A stretch of 64,000 nucleotides of DNA from Emiliania huxleyi CCMP1516 (Eukaryota; Haptophyta; Isochrysidales; Noelaerhabdaceae): the NCBI RefSeq assembly GCF_000372725.1, contig NW_005200507.1:125653-189652 (forward strand). Direction: 5' to 3'. This document shows positions 41,405-52,269 of the stretch, one piece after another (the first letter of the stretch is position 1; each line of letters starts with the position of its first letter). Made by a program: the position numbers and the translations under genes. The notes beneath the pieces were generated by a model. The model saw only the letters and a list, made by a program, of their open reading frames with translations. It ran no database searches and had not been told where the DNA came from.

Positions 41405-41991
41405 TCAGTGTGTGGTAGAGTTCGGAGTGGGCACACACAAGGCCGACGCAAAAAGAATTTAACTGGGCGCACGCACTGGCACTAACACTAAGAGGGGAGC
41501 TCGATAGACTCGAGGGGCCAGGATACGCCGCGAGGAGGACGGAGTTGCGCCGAAAAAAGGCGAAAGAAGCCGCGAGAACAAGGGACCGGCAGGCGGCGGC
41601 GCCGCAGGACGAGACAGAAGAGAACGACGCGACAGAGGAGGAAGTGACAAGGGAGAGAGCGACGAGAGTGGGACGGCCGCGAGGTGGCACGAAGGTTGAA
41701 GCGAGAATCGGAGAGAGACTGCGAAGGGAGATAGGAAGAGGCAGACTCCCTAGGGTAGGCGACGGCTAGCGCATCACACTCCTCTCCTTAAAATCCCTGT
41801 GTGTGGTGGCGGCGTGCCGTTCTCCCATCCCTCCCTTGGGTTGTCTGTTTTCTTTCTTTCTTTCTTTTTTTTAACACTAAACCACAGTGCGCGAAACGAA
41901 TTTTACCATGAAACTCCCTCGCGGAAAAAAACTAACGTCCGCCGGCCAAACGGCCGCATCATCACCAGAGACACGAAAGGTCGCCGCCTTC
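41405..41991. other. Spacer with dispersed repeat
   Basis: A plus-strand frame (41545-41769) is highly charged (RRKKAKEAARTRDRQAAAPQ) and without domain; I treat it as part of repeat DNA. Dispersed repeat copy 2 (AAATCCCTGTGTG...TTTCTTTC, 41789-41870) matches 9020-9115. GCACTGGCACTAACAC at 41468 also matches the flank of that copy. Confidence 0.45.
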
Positions 41992-44035
41992 TTACGGTCC
42001 GCTACTCCACCGCTTCTTTGCACGACCCTCCCCCGCACGACTCCGCTTCGGCTTCCTCGCGCCCCCCCCCTCGCCTGCGCCGCTCGCCTCCCGCCCCTTG
42101 CGCTTCTTGCTGCTCTTCCCAGCCCCGCCCGGCGCCTCGCACGCCAACGCCGCTGCCTTCTTCGCCGCCCTTCTCTCCGCCTTGCGCGCAAGCCGCCTCG
42201 CCTCCTTCCTCGCCTCCTTCTTCGCCCTCCGCTCCTCCTCGCCCTCGCCCTTCTTCTCGCCCTCCTGCACAGCGTCGCCGCCGTCGCTGGAGCGAGCCGC
42301 CGCCCTCCGCACGGCCTGAGCGCCGGGCACCTCCACCTGGCTGCGGAGGAGAGGCAGCAGCAGCGAGACGCGCCTGCAGCAGGAAGGGGGTTTGGGGCGG
42401 TGCTGTGGACAGCGGGGGTTGGGGCACGGCGGGGCACGGCGAGGCAAGGCTCGTAGGGCCGCGGGCAGGAAGGGTGTGGCGGCAGGAAGGGTGTGGCGGC
42501 AGGAAGGGTGTGGCGGCAGGAAGGGTGTGGCGGCAGGAAGGGTGTGGCGGCAGGAAGGGTGTGGCGGCAGGAAGGGTGTGGCGGCAGGAAGGGTGTGGCG
42601 GCAGGAAGGGTGTGGCGGCAGGAAGGGTGTGGCGGCAGGAAGGGTGTGGCGGCAGGAAGGGTGTGGCGGCAGGAAGGGTGTGGCGGCAGGAAGGGTGTGG
42701 CGGCAGGAAGGGTGTGGCGGTGGTTCGCACTCGTCGAGAGGAGCGCCCGCGGCGGCGGCGCCGAGGTGCTTTGAGAGGACGGAGAGGCGCTGCCGCGCCA
42801 GCCTGCCCGAGAAGGTGTGGTGCAGCGTCTCCCACGTCACCTCGCTCTCGTCCTGAGCGCCGGAGGCCTGCTCACGGCTCCAGCTGTGAAGAGGCGCCCC
42901 TCCCTACCTCGGGGGCCCGCCCCGCCTGCCGGCGCCTCGAGCGCCTCGAGGAGAGCGACGTCCTCCCCCGGCCCGACTCCCGGGCGCGACAGGAGCGCGG
43001 GAGCGAGCCGGCCAACCCACGCCGTCCGAAGGTTGTTTGCGGACCGGCCCGGGAACTGCTCCGCGATGGCGTCCCAAGGGAGCCGCTGGTGCGCCGCCGC
43101 CACGTCGCTCCGAGCTAGCCCCGCCCCCACCCCCGCCCCAGCCACGTCGCGCATCGCGGCGACCGCGGCCTCGACAAGTCGCGTCAGGCGCCGCTCCTGT
43201 TCACAGCTGCAGCCGTGAAGAGGCGCTGTCCACGCCTCGACGAGTCGCGGCGAGGCGGCGCTCCTCGTCGAGTGAGAAGCGGCCAAGGGAGGCCGAGGTC
43301 GAGTAGTGCCTGTACTGCTTGTGGCATGCGGCGGGGGAGCGGCCGAGCTCCTCGCCTGCAAGACACAGCGTTGACGTGTCACGGACACGTCCTGGACGGA
43401 GAGAGGCGGCCGAGCCGAGCTTTGCCGACGTCGACCCACGGCACGTCGGCGTCGCCGAGCTGGCGGAGCAGCGCGATGTCCTCGGCCGTCCACTTGCGCG
43501 CCGACGTCCTCTTGTGGTGCACCGCCAGCACGCGGTTGCGGATCGCAGACAGCTTGCGCGACGGCTCGCCCCTCGCCTCGCTCTCGCGGTCGTACAGCTC
43601 CTTGGTCGAGCTCCAGACGCGGTGGCGTGCGCGGCTCTCCTCGCGCCGCTCCCTGCTGTCGGCGGCCTCCGCCCCCGCCGCCGCCGACGACGAGCCGGTG
43701 CGGAAGAAGCGGGCGAGGCGGTCGGCCTCGTCTGCGCCGGGATAGTAGTCGGAGAGCTGTGTCGAAAAGACCCGCCAAACCAGCGCCGCCTCGCTGTCCG
43801 ACCACTTGCCCTCTCTACAGTCAACGTCGCCCGTGTTGGTCTGGCCGTCATGCCTGCCCGCACGTGGGCCGTAACCCTTCTCGCGCGCAGCACCCTTGAG
43901 AGTGCGGAGCGGGACAGGGATTGCGGCGGAGGCAGTGGGCGCGGCGGCGCTGGTGCCGCCGCCCTCCAGTCGGCGAAGCTCAGCCTCCTCGATGACGTCC
44001 ACGTCTGCTGCGATCCTCTGACCCGCCCTTGGCAT
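41992..44035 (-). CDS. Multi-Myb/SANT DNA-binding protein (REB1/TTF1-like)
   Basis: Start chosen at MPRAGQRIAADVDVIEEAEL because it leaves room for a leader after the neighbouring gene's stop at 44197. Exons give KWSDSEAALVWRVFSTQL, a linker with RNRVLAVHHKR, KWTAEDIALLRQLGD followed by VPWVDVGKARLGR, SPAACHKQYRHY, then FSLDEERRL, LPWDAIAEQFPGRSANNLRT, and VTWETLHHTFSGRLARQRLS: a series of SANT/Myb helices as in REB1/TTF1 proteins. The C-terminal exon is Lys/Arg/Ala-rich (RRLARKAERRAAKKAAALAC, KSSKKRKGREASG) and ends KKRWSSGP. The family terminates rRNA transcription and binds rDNA; that role here is a guess from domain order. One intron is a 17-bp minisatellite and another shows a duplicated exon start (43190-43265). 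Confidence 0.7.
42476..42722. repeat. 17-bp minisatellite (GGCGGCAGGAAGGGTGT)
   Basis: About 14 nearly perfect copies within an intron of the Myb-like gene. The donor side reads DECEPP then CACCCTTCC on the minus strand. Confidence 0.95.
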
Positions 44036-44196
44036 GGCGGAGAGGCGCGGTGGGCACAACACGCGCGCACCTGCGATGGGGTTGGGCTCCTTTGGCGGAT
44101 AGGTGGTCTTTCGAAACGAGAATGGCGAAAACAAGGGCTTTTGCGCGGTGCACAGAGCATTTAGAGCGCCGAAAAAAGAGCGGGAACCATTGGCGC

Positions 44197-44970
44197 CTAG
44201 TCGTGCTCACACCCGTCGTGCATGCCGGCCACTGCCGCCTCCACCTTTCGCGTCGACATCGCCCTGTAGCGCGACACGGCGAGTCCGACCGGGCCGCTCA
44301 GCCGCACGATCTCTCCGATCCTCGTGAGGGTGCCGTTGCGGGCGTCCGTGTGCCAGTCGCCCTGCATCGAGTTCTCGATCGCGTAGAGCGTCTGTGGGCC
44401 CTCGCCGTCGACCAGCGCGTTGACCACGCTCCTGCTGCTACCGTGCGCCTTGAGCAGCGCGAGCAGCTCCTCCACCGCTGCCCGCCGCTCCTCGCTGCCG
44501 GCGCGCGATGCGCGTAGCACCTCGAGCAGCGTCGCCACGCGCGCCGCCGGGTCTGCTGCCGCGCCCGCCTCGGCAGCCTCTGTCTCTGAGGCGGCGGCAT
44601 CCGCAACCGTGCCATTGGCGGCTGGCGGCGCGCTCTGCGCCAGAACGGTGCACCCACGCTTCACCTCCTGCAGCGAGACGCCAGCCCACTCGCTCTGCTG
44701 CAGTAGCCGCGAGTGGAGCTCCTTGGCTGAATGCCAGCCCGGGCCGGGAGCGACGCACAGCGCTTGCAGCGCGGCCACCAGGCTGGCCTCGCGATCGGCT
44801 AGCGCAAGGTTCTCCGGTCGTACAGAGAGGCCCTTGCCTTCGACAGTCACCGCGACACGGCCGCGGGATGCGTCGAACATCTTTACGACACCGTGCTTGC
44901 CGTTGAGCTCAGCCCGGCCGACCAGCGAGTGCAGCACCACTGCTGCGCCTTTCGCAGGCGGCGACTCCAT
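44197..44970 (-). CDS. Unknown protein with KOW-like N-terminal motif
   Basis: Intronless, 257 residues from MESPPAKGAAVVLHSLVGRA. The N-terminal ELNGKHGVVKMFDASRGRVA followed by VTVEGKGLSVRPENL is a small beta module seen in many algal proteins, often beside MYND or ankyrin domains. Next are helical segments (SLVAALQALCVAPGPGWHSA), an Ala/Glu-rich linker, and a C-terminal part with LVDGEGPQTLYAIENSMQGD and a basic end. No enzyme signature. It is followed closely by the Myb-like gene on the same strand. Confidence 0.7.
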   Translation of the reverse strand: MESPPAKGAAVVLHSLVGRAELNGKHGVVKMFDASRGRVAVTVEGKGLSVRPENLALADREASLVAALQALCVAPGPGWHSAKELHSRLLQQSEWAGVSLQEVKRGCTVLAQSAPPAANGTVADAAASETEAAEAGAAADPAARVATLLEVLRASRAGSEERRAAVEELLALLKAHGSSRSVVNALVDGEGPQTLYAIENSMQGDWHTDARNGTLTRIGEIVRLSGPVGLAVSRYRAMSTRKVEAAVAGMHDGCEHD

Positions 44971-45117
44971 ACCTTGGAGCTGCCGACGACGACGCACGGG
45001 CGTTCACAGCCTTGTTATTGAGAAGAAAATACCTCCCATGGCGCTGTGCGCTGGCCTGTGAGAGGTTGAGGTGCGAGCCCTGGAGGCCCTGGGGATGGGG
45101 GGGGACTACCCGCGGGC

Positions 45118-45678
45118 TTAGAAGCCCCGCGCGCAGGGGGGTGGGGCATTGAGACCGGTCATGAATGAGTGCGCGACACGCATGTTGCGAGCAGCGTTGT
45201 TGATGTTTTGCGCATCGCCACTGACGGCGGCGCGCGAGAGCTGTTGCGAGTGGTGTTGGGCGAAGCCCCGGGCGCTGCCGGAGGCTGTGCCGTAGTCGGT
45301 GCGGTCGACGGCGCTCGGGCTGCCGACCTCTTTGGCGAAGTTGAAGATGATTCTCTTGGTTGGCGGCGCGATGCCGCCCTGGCTTTCGACGAGACAAATT
45401 TTGACGATTCCGTTCTTGACATGGAGCGCGTCGTAGTACTGTCCCTTGTGCTCTTTGACCCAGCCTTTGCCGGTCGCATGGACGAGCGGGCCCTGTGACT
45501 TGTGGCCGCGCTCTTTGCACCCAAGAACCTTGAGCAAGGTTTGGTCGAGGGTGTTGCCGAAGCCAAACTTGTGGCCCAGTGACGCACAGCATCCGCCGTG
45601 TGCCGCCGAGCCCTGCCCAGCCTGCCTCGTCTTTGTGAGGGCGCTAGGCTTCACAGGCGGAAAAGAAATATGACGCAA
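45118..45678 (-). CDS. Unknown 186-residue protein at the edge of a repeat block
   Basis: Open frame starting MRHISFPPVKPSALTKTRQA, with GHKSQGPLVHATGKGWVKEH, then YYDALHVKNGIVKICLVESQ and RIIFNFAKEVGSPSAVDRTD. Composition is balanced and non-repetitive, unlike shadow frames, so I believe it is or was a gene. No family recognised. It directly abuts the repeat that starts at 45650; TCACAGGCGGAAAAGAAAT lies over its start and recurs at 46160, so it could belong to a transposable element. Confidence 0.45.
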   Translation of the reverse strand: MRHISFPPVKPSALTKTRQAGQGSAAHGGCCASLGHKFGFGNTLDQTLLKVLGCKERGHKSQGPLVHATGKGWVKEHKGQYYDALHVKNGIVKICLVESQGGIAPPTKRIIFNFAKEVGSPSAVDRTDYGTASGSARGFAQHHSQQLSRAAVSGDAQNINNAARNMRVAHSFMTGLNAPPPCARGF

Positions 45679-45706
45679 GCGTCGGGCCTTACAAAATCTT
45701 TCTTCT

Positions 45707-46150
45707 CTCTTCAGCTCAGAGAGAGAGAGAGAGATGTCAGCTCAGTGTCCCCAGAAACCCCGAGGAGTCACACAGTCCACTCTATATATTTTAGACGAGT
45801 GCAGCTACACCACCGAGTACCCGGGCTTCCCAAGCGGGAGACGTGTCGGGGCCCGTGAACATCTTTAGCTTGTGAGCCAGCAAAAGGGTTGCTATTGAGT
45901 TACACATGCTGATGTATAACTGCGCAACACATTTGTCAACCTATTTCGTAAAGGGCCGCGGTGAGAAGGGGCTTGGGGCGTTCCGCGGGGGGGGGGGGGG
46001 GCGGAGACGAGGGTGGCGGGGCCGAGGGTGGCGGAGGCGTGGTCACGCACTTGCGACTGCTCCCGCAACGGTAGAGCAATCGTAGGGCTCCGGCAACGAC
46101 GGTGGCGCGCGCACGGAACGTCGGGGACCGATCCGTGGAGAAGCCGGCCG
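45707..46150 (+). repeat. Direct repeat F, copy 1
   Basis: From TTCTCTCTTCAGCTCAGAG through ACCGAGTACCCGGGCTTCC, AGCAAAAGGGTTG and GGGCCGCGGTGAGAAGGGGC to GAGAAGCCGGCCGCG. It is near-identical to 47143-47690 except for an 80-bp block present only in copy 2. The pair could be LTRs of a small retroelement or a segmental duplication. Confidence 0.8.
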
Positions 46151-46381
46151 CGTCGTCGTCACAGGCGGAAAAGAAATTATTTGGCGCGCGCGGGCGGCGC
46201 CTGGGGCGGTCGGCTCGGCCACTGCGGGGCGACGCATGATAGAGCATGCTGGGCGCCGCATCATCTACTACCGCCGTCCACGCCAAGGCGCGGGGCGGCA
46301 GTGCTCGTCGGCGCTCGCGGCGCTTCGGTGCTCGGGCGCGCTCACCATGTGGTCGTTCAGGGCGGCTTGCACAGCGCCTGC

Positions 46382-46474
46382 GCACACACATACACACGCA
46401 CACGCACACACGCACACACGCACACACACACACACACACACACATGCACACACACACATACACAGACACACAGC
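46382..46474. repeat. CA dinucleotide microsatellite
   Basis: About 45 imperfect CA units with occasional T and G. The open THTHTH frames over it are artefacts. Confidence 0.95.
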
Positions 46475-46921
46475 CCCTTCCCCTTCCCTCTCAAGACCGC
46501 AAGGGCGAGGACACGCGTAGGCCGCACCACTAGCGAAGCCCACAGAGTGGGAGACTCCTATCACCGCCTCTGCCACCCACGGCGTGAGCCTTGGCCGCCT
46601 CTGTCAGTGTGCCCGTGATAGTGAGAGACTGCCAGTGAGAAGCCGGAGGAAGGTCGCTAGTCGAGAGAGATCGCCAGTGGAATAGGGAGTCCACCGTGCT
46701 GCGAACCTGTCGCTGTCCCTTTTGTCAGTAGCAGGAGAACTAGGAGAGCGCAACCAGTAGGAGGCCCGCGCCTGCCCCCGTGCCGCCGGGTGCAACTTTG
46801 TCCTATACGAGAGGGGAATCCCTGGGACCTGTCGTGTGGGTGAACCCTCCCCAGCCCCCCTCCGTGTCGCGATGCGCTCCCCACTCCCGTTCCCCTGTGT
46901 CCCTGATCGTCCTTACAAGAT

Positions 46922-46988
46922 CCTGCTCGCGCAGGTGGGGACCCTGTCCTTCTCCCACCCCTTGTTTGGTGTGTCCGTTTTATTTAGT
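46922..46988 (+). repeat. Dispersed repeat E, copy 2
   Basis: Matches 38055-38117 almost base for base, including the CCTGCTCGCGCAGG hairpin and the CCGTTTTATTTA end. Confidence 0.85.
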
Positions 46989-47142
46989 TTTTATTTATGG
47001 GTCGAGATCCCGCCCGGCAGCCCTAGCCAGGCCCCGCGCACTGGCCGCGAACGCGACCGCGGCCCTCACTCGAGCCCGAACTGCCTGGAACCGTCCGACT
47101 GTAGCGACCTACGTGCTACGTCGACCAGAAGTCTATTATTCT

Positions 47143-47690
47143 CTCTTCAGCTCAGAGAGAGAGAGAGAGAGATGTCAGCTCAGTGTCCCCAGAAACCCCG
47201 AGGAGTCACACAGTCCACCTGTGTGATGCACGCCCTGCGAGCGGGGCGGGGTGCGCACTGTGCCTCTGTGTTCGTGCGTCGCCCACATCTCTCCAGGAGA
47301 TGCCTGCTCTATTTATTTTAGACGAGTGCAGCTACACCACAGAGTACCCGGGCTTCCCAAGCGGGAGACGTGTCGGGGCCCGCGAACATCTTTAGCTTGT
47401 GAGCCAGCAAAAGGGTTGCATATTGAGCTACACATGCTGATGTATAACTGCGCAACACATTTGTCAACCTATTTCGTAAAGGGCCGCGGTGAGAAGGGGC
47501 TTGGGCATTCCGCGGGGGGGGGGAGGGTGGGGGGGGGGGTGGCGGGGCCCAAGGTGGCGGAAGCGTGAGCACGCACTTGCGACTGCTCCCGCAACGGTAG
47601 AGCAATCGTAGGGCTCCGGCAACGACGGTGGCGCGCACGGAACGTCGGGGTCGGACCGATGCGTGTGGAGAAGCCGGCCGCGGCGCGGTG
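47143..47690 (+). repeat. Direct repeat F, copy 2
   Basis: Second copy, about 1.44 kb downstream of the first and in the same orientation. It carries an extra block (about 47219-47310) absent from copy 1. The 1 kb between the copies holds the CA repeat and repeat E but no polymerase or gag-like frame. Confidence 0.8.
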
Positions 47691-48889
47691 ACCAAAAGGG
47701 GTATGATGAAACGCACCATGATGGGGGCCTGCGAGCGCAGGGGGCAGAAGGGGGGGAGACACTTAGCGAGGGGGGGAAGGCGCCACCTTTTCGCCATCCC
47801 TTGGCGGCGCGTTCGGCACTCAACGTTGTCTAGCAGCGCACCGCGCAGCGGCACGCGGCGGGCGAGGCGGGCGTCGCTTAAGGCGTGCACTCGCGGTGGG
47901 CAGAGGCGCGTGGGTCAGGGCGAGAGGTGCCTTGAGGGCTAGCCGTCGGAGCTCGTTTGGGGGGGGGGGGACACCAAAGACAGCGAAGTGATTGTCCAAA
48001 AGAGAAAAAAACCGCGGACCGTTCTGCGCGTCAACGGCTGGTGACGATTGTGTTGCCCTTGAGCTAGTCCTTCGACCTTCCCCGATCGCCTAGCTAGCTT
48101 CTGCGCTGTCATGCGAACGTCTGTATGCCATGCGCACGAACCACACGCTTGCGTGGATACGTGGCTGGCGGGCTGACCCGTGTGCGGGGCAACCCATGCA
48201 CGGGGAAGCTTCACGGGGTCGAGGGTCTTCAAACGTTAAGCAGCGGAGGTTGCCGAGGGAGGCGGCGTAAGCCGTCATCGCCCGCGGCGCTGCTTGCACT
48301 ATATGGCGATGCTAGTGGCGATGCCGATGGCGCTAATAAGAGGTTCCTCAAGGGGGGCGATAGGCAAAGGCCAAAGCCGGAACCGCTTCACTGAAAAAAC
48401 GGACGTCCGTCCGCGTCCGTCGGAAGGAACGAGGCTCGAGGAAGGAGGCCGATGAGCGAACAATATGCCAGTGGATGGCGGAACCCGGTTTCGCCGGTAC
48501 CCCGCCGGCGCTACCTGGGAGAGGAGCCATCAAGGTTCAAGCCGGCGCGGAGGGAGGCGCGGTTAGCGGTGTACGATGAGACAAGAGACGTGAGCGGCAC
48601 ACAGGACGACAAAAAGAAAACGACCATTTCGCCGGAAAACGAATGCTTGATTACGTGTTGGTTTTCATATTTCAAATTTACGCGCGCCACGAACACGACA
48701 AACCAAGGGTGGGGTCTGGGGTAAAAAACCGAAGAAAACACGGCCGGGAGAAACGGCCAACACAACCAACTCACGGATCACCCACCCGCCACCCGCACCC
48801 CTCGCAATTAGACAGTTTAATATCATATTTATATGCGCCACTCTATCCCGGTTCGCCTTACGCCTATTCCGCTCGGCTATGTCTTTGAC
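47691..48889. other. No gene seen
   Basis: Mixed DNA with short unsupported frames. A palindromic ACGGACGTCCGTCCGCGTCCGT run lies at 48399-48420, and an AT-richer zone at 48640-48840 probably belongs to the 3' flank of the ABC1-type gene. Confidence 0.4.
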
Positions 48890-51740
48890 TCACGCCGCAG
48901 CCTTCTCGCCCGTCAGGCGGCCGACCACGGACTGGTAGAGGGCGCTCGCCTTCTGCAGCGTGCCAAAGACGCCTCCGCCGGTCGCGGCCTCGAGGCAGTG
49001 GAAGATGGAGACGGCCGGGTCGAGCCGGTACTGCCACCCCTCGAGCACGAGCATCGACATCAGCGCGACCATCACCGTCGGGTCGAGCACGACGCGGTGC
49101 GAGCGGACCGAGTCCATGTAGGCGCGGATGTTGTCGCCCGGCCGCCCCTCCCCGCGGTCCATCTCCTCCTTCTGCGCCGTGCACTTTGCCGCAACCTCAG
49201 AGATGAAGGCCTCGCGGCCGCCCTCGCGCGCCTTTACGCGACAACAGTGATTATGATGAGCATCGTGCTCCGTAACATGATGATGATAATTGCAATGCGC
49301 GCCTCGACGTACGGCTGCGTCGGCGCGAGGCCGAGGATGGCTTTGCCGATGGCGGGCCCGTCGGTGCGCGTGACGGCGTCGAAGAAGGACTGCGCCGTGC
49401 CGAAGATGCGATCGTCGAACGAAGCGGCGAGGCCGGCGTCGAGGAAGACGATGTGCGGCGCGGTCGGCGTGAAGTCTCCGAGGAGGAGGTAGCGCTGCAC
49501 GCGAGCGAGCAGGCCGAGCTGCGCCTTTGGGCGCAAGCCGGCGCACGTCTAGGCTGCGTCTCGGCTGTGTCTCGGCTGCGTCTCGGCTGTGTCTCGGCTG
49601 CGTCAGCCTACGTCTCGGCTGTGTCTAGCCTACGTCTAGGCTGCGTCTCGGCTGTGTCTCGGCTGCGTCTAGCCTACGTCTCGGCTGTGTCTAGCCTACG
49701 TCTCGGCTGTGTCTAGCCTACGTCTCGGCTGTGTCTCGGCTGTGTCTAGGCTGTGTCTTGGCTGCGTCTCGGCTGTGTCTAGCCTACGTCTCGGCTGCGT
49801 CTCGGCTGTGTCTCTGCTGTCTCTCGCCTCGCGGATGAGAACGTTCCCCGGATGGAGGTCTGCGTGGATGTAGTTGTCCCAGATGAGCATCTTGAAGTAG
49901 GCCTGCGTGCCGCACAGCCGAGGTACGGCCGAGGTACGGCAACGGTACGGCAACGGCCGAGGTGCGGCCGAGGTGCAGCCGAGGAGCAGCCTCTTGCAGC
50001 AAGCCTGCACGCCGCACAGCGCGACGCTCGAGCGCATGTCTCCCGCGTTTGCCGTGCCCGCGTAGCGGATCCCATCCTCCGACCCCGTCTCGCCAACCTC
50101 GATCATGTACCACGCGCCCTTGGCATCCTGCCGCCACTCGCCCACCTGCCGCTCCCCCGCGCGCGTGAGGTACGTCGCGACCGACTCGCCCTCCTGCGGG
50201 TGCGGCGGGCGGGTGACGCCATGAGGCGAGGGCGAGCCACTCCGCCGAGACACTCGTCCTCCTCGAACATCTCGGCTGCATCTCGGCCGCATCTCGGCTG
50301 CATCTCGGCTGCATCTCCGCCCGCCTCGAAGGTCTCGACGAGCACCTCGCGCGAGACGAGCCCGGCGATCGGGCGCGGGAAGGAGACGAGCGCGCGCCAA
50401 AAGGCAGACGAAAAGTTGGCCGCGAAGCGCTCCAAGTTCTCGGCCTGTTCCCACACCGCTCGCGCGTGAGGCCGCCCCTGGCTGGGCTGTAGCAACTGTG
50501 GTCGGGCCTCGGCTCGCCTCGAGCTCGAAGTCGAGCTATATCTCGGCTGTATCTCGGCTATATCTCGGCTGTATCTCGGCTGTATCTCGGCTGTATCTCG
50601 GCTATATCTCGGCTCGCCTCGAGCTCGAAATCGAGCTGCGCGCGAAAGTTGATTGCGAACTGGTCTGCCGTCTCTCCGATGCGCAGGTCTGGCGCGTACC
50701 TCGCCGCAAGCTCGCCTGCAGCGCCTTCCGGGAAGGGTCGAGGGAGGGCCTCTCTGGCGAGGGGGGCGTGGCCGCGAGTCGCCGAGTGCGCGCAGCAGCG
50801 ACATGTCGAGCGAGAGGCGCTCCGCCAGGTTCGGGTGCTGCACCTGGCGACGGACACCCACCCGAGGTTCGCCGAGGTTCGCCGAGGTTCGCCGAGGTTC
50901 CCCGAGGTTCGCCGAGGTTCGCCGAGGTTCGGGCGCTGCACCTTGACTGCCACCACGTCGCCGCCTCCGCGCAGCTTGGCGAGGTGGACCTGCCTTGCGG
51001 GTGGGACGCGTCGGGGAGACACCTCCTCGACATGTCTTCGGGCGTCTCTTGCGAGGCGGGCGGGCGTGTCTCTGGTCGTGTCCTCGACGTGTCTCTGCAT
51101 GCTCTCTGGACGCGTCTCTGAACGTGCCGTGCCGTGCCTGGCCGATGGAGCCCGACGCGACGGGCTTCTCGTCAAAGGAGTCGAATAGCGACCCGAGCGG
51201 CTGCCCGAAGGCGGCCTCGATGGCGGCGCGCGAGTGCGCGTAGCCGTGGGCGGGCGCTGCGTTGGTGAGCGTGCCGAGCGCCTCGCAAAAGTCCTCCTCA
51301 AACAGGTCGTACCGGGTGGAGGCCCACTGGCCCCACTTGATGCCGACCGGGCCGCAGCGGGCGAGCGCCGACACGAGCAGCGAGAGCTGCCGCTCGCGCG
51401 AGAAGGCGCCTCCCAGGAGAGGCAGCTGCTGCAGCAGGCACCACGCCGCGACGGGGCAGAGAAAGGCAAAGAGCTCGAGGCAGCGCAGCAGGATTTTGGT
51501 GAGCCGCCACAGCCCGCCGCTCGCGGCGCCGCTGCTCTCCTTTCGCGCCAGAGCGGTGGACGAGCGAGAGGGCACGCTCGCAGCTGAGCAGTCCGCAGCA
51601 CCGCGCCGCTGTCCTGCAGCATGAGTGATGAGGGCGACGGCGCCAACCCCAGCCGTGAGCGCGATCGGCAGGCGGCCCGCCGGCAGGCGGCGGCTGAGCG
51701 AGGTAGCGAGCCGGAGGTGGCGGACCGGCAGCATTAACAC
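48890..51740 (-). CDS. ABC1/UbiB-family atypical kinase (ADCK2-like)
   Basis: Start MLMLPVRHLRLATSLSRRLP, an organellar-type leader, with a membrane segment soon after (LLRCLELFAFLCPVAAWCLL). Family motifs in order: CGPVGIKWGQWASTRYDLFE (KxGQ-type), FGQPLGSLFDSFDEKPVASG then SIGQAR (glycine-poor loop), VVAVK (catalytic Lys), VQHPNLAERLSLDMSLL, NFRAQLDFELE then AENLERFAANF, SREVLVETFE, ALCGVQ then AYFKMLIWDNYIHADLHPGN (HxDxxxxN), and HIVFLDAGLAAS (metal Asp). The C-terminus ends SVVGRLTGEKAAA. The family supports ubiquinone or plastid quinone metabolism. Introns contain 10-11-bp repeat tracts and duplicated exon edges; several donors are GC. Confidence 0.87.
49545..49830. repeat. Intronic 11-bp repeat GTCTCGGCTGT
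   Basis: About 25 units of GTCTCGGCTGT/GTCTAGCCTAC in an intron of the ABC1-type kinase gene (antisense to the gene). Confidence 0.9.
50269..50325. repeat. Intronic 11-bp repeat ATCTCGGCTGC
   Basis: Five units following VETFE and a GAG|GCGGGCGG donor in the ABC1-type gene. Confidence 0.85.
50511..50640. repeat. 11-bp repeat TATCTCGGCTG between two copies of an exon edge
   Basis: GGCTCGCCTCGAGCTCGAA occurs at 50511 and at 50611, exactly 100 bp apart, with about seven TATCTCGGCTG units between. The higher copy is the true exon end (LDFELE). Confidence 0.92.
50833..50945. repeat. 10-bp repeat CCGAGGTTCG between two copies of an exon start
   Basis: GGTTCGGG(C/T)GCTGCACCT occurs at the donor (about 50926) and at the acceptor (about 50828), about 98 bp apart, with five or six CCGAGGTTCG decamers between. 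Confidence 0.92.
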
Positions 51741-52269
51741 GTATTGGACGAGGAAGGTCTCGCCGACGACCTCGCCCCTCGCCGACGCCGCCGACTATTT
51801 CTTTTCCTTCTGTTGAGCACTTACGGAGTGACAGGGGTTCGTTACCCAATTTAAGAAAGGGTTCAAAGAAAACATACTCACAGGAAAACACCCTCATATA
51901 AAAACAAACGGAGCCAGCGCGCTTGTGGCTTCCACTCACAAGCACGCTTTTCCACGTCTCTCGTTTTTGTGTCACGTCTCCGTCCCCGCTCTACCTAGGC
52001 TCGCCGCTCGAACCAATGGCGGTGGGGACGGAGGTGTCGCCTCCGTCCCCGCCGTGGAGGCGGACTCGAGTTCGAGTGGGGACGGCGGCTCATATTGCTA
52101 AATATAAAAATACCGAAGGGTGCTGTGTGGGTGTGATTCTCACAGACCAGCGCATAGCGCCTCCGCCGTATTTTCTTCTCATGACAAGGCTGTGCAAGAA
52201 GAACGAGCAGCCAGCCGAGCCTCTCCGGCCCGAGAAGCGGCAAGCTTGCTCGCACAACGAGTGCTGGAG
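51741..52269. other. Divergent promoter region
   Basis: Lies between the starts of the ABC1-type kinase and the J-domain gene, and is locally AT-richer (51790-51920, 52085-52110). A strong hairpin sits at 52023-52053 (GGACGGAGG, loop, CCTCCGTCC). No gene seen. Confidence 0.5.

Noticed and set aside
42002-42840. Tandem CRHTLPAATPFLPPHPS-type protein repeats
   Set aside because: Translation of the 17-bp intronic minisatellite, in frames that do not match the Myb-like exons.
46236-46618. Frames with THTHTH runs and a Cys/Val repeat on the other strand
   Set aside because: These are translations of the CA microsatellite.
52023-52053. Hairpin considered as a transcription terminator
   Set aside because: It lies in a divergent promoter region of a eukaryote, so a bacterial-style terminator is not expected; kept only as a note.
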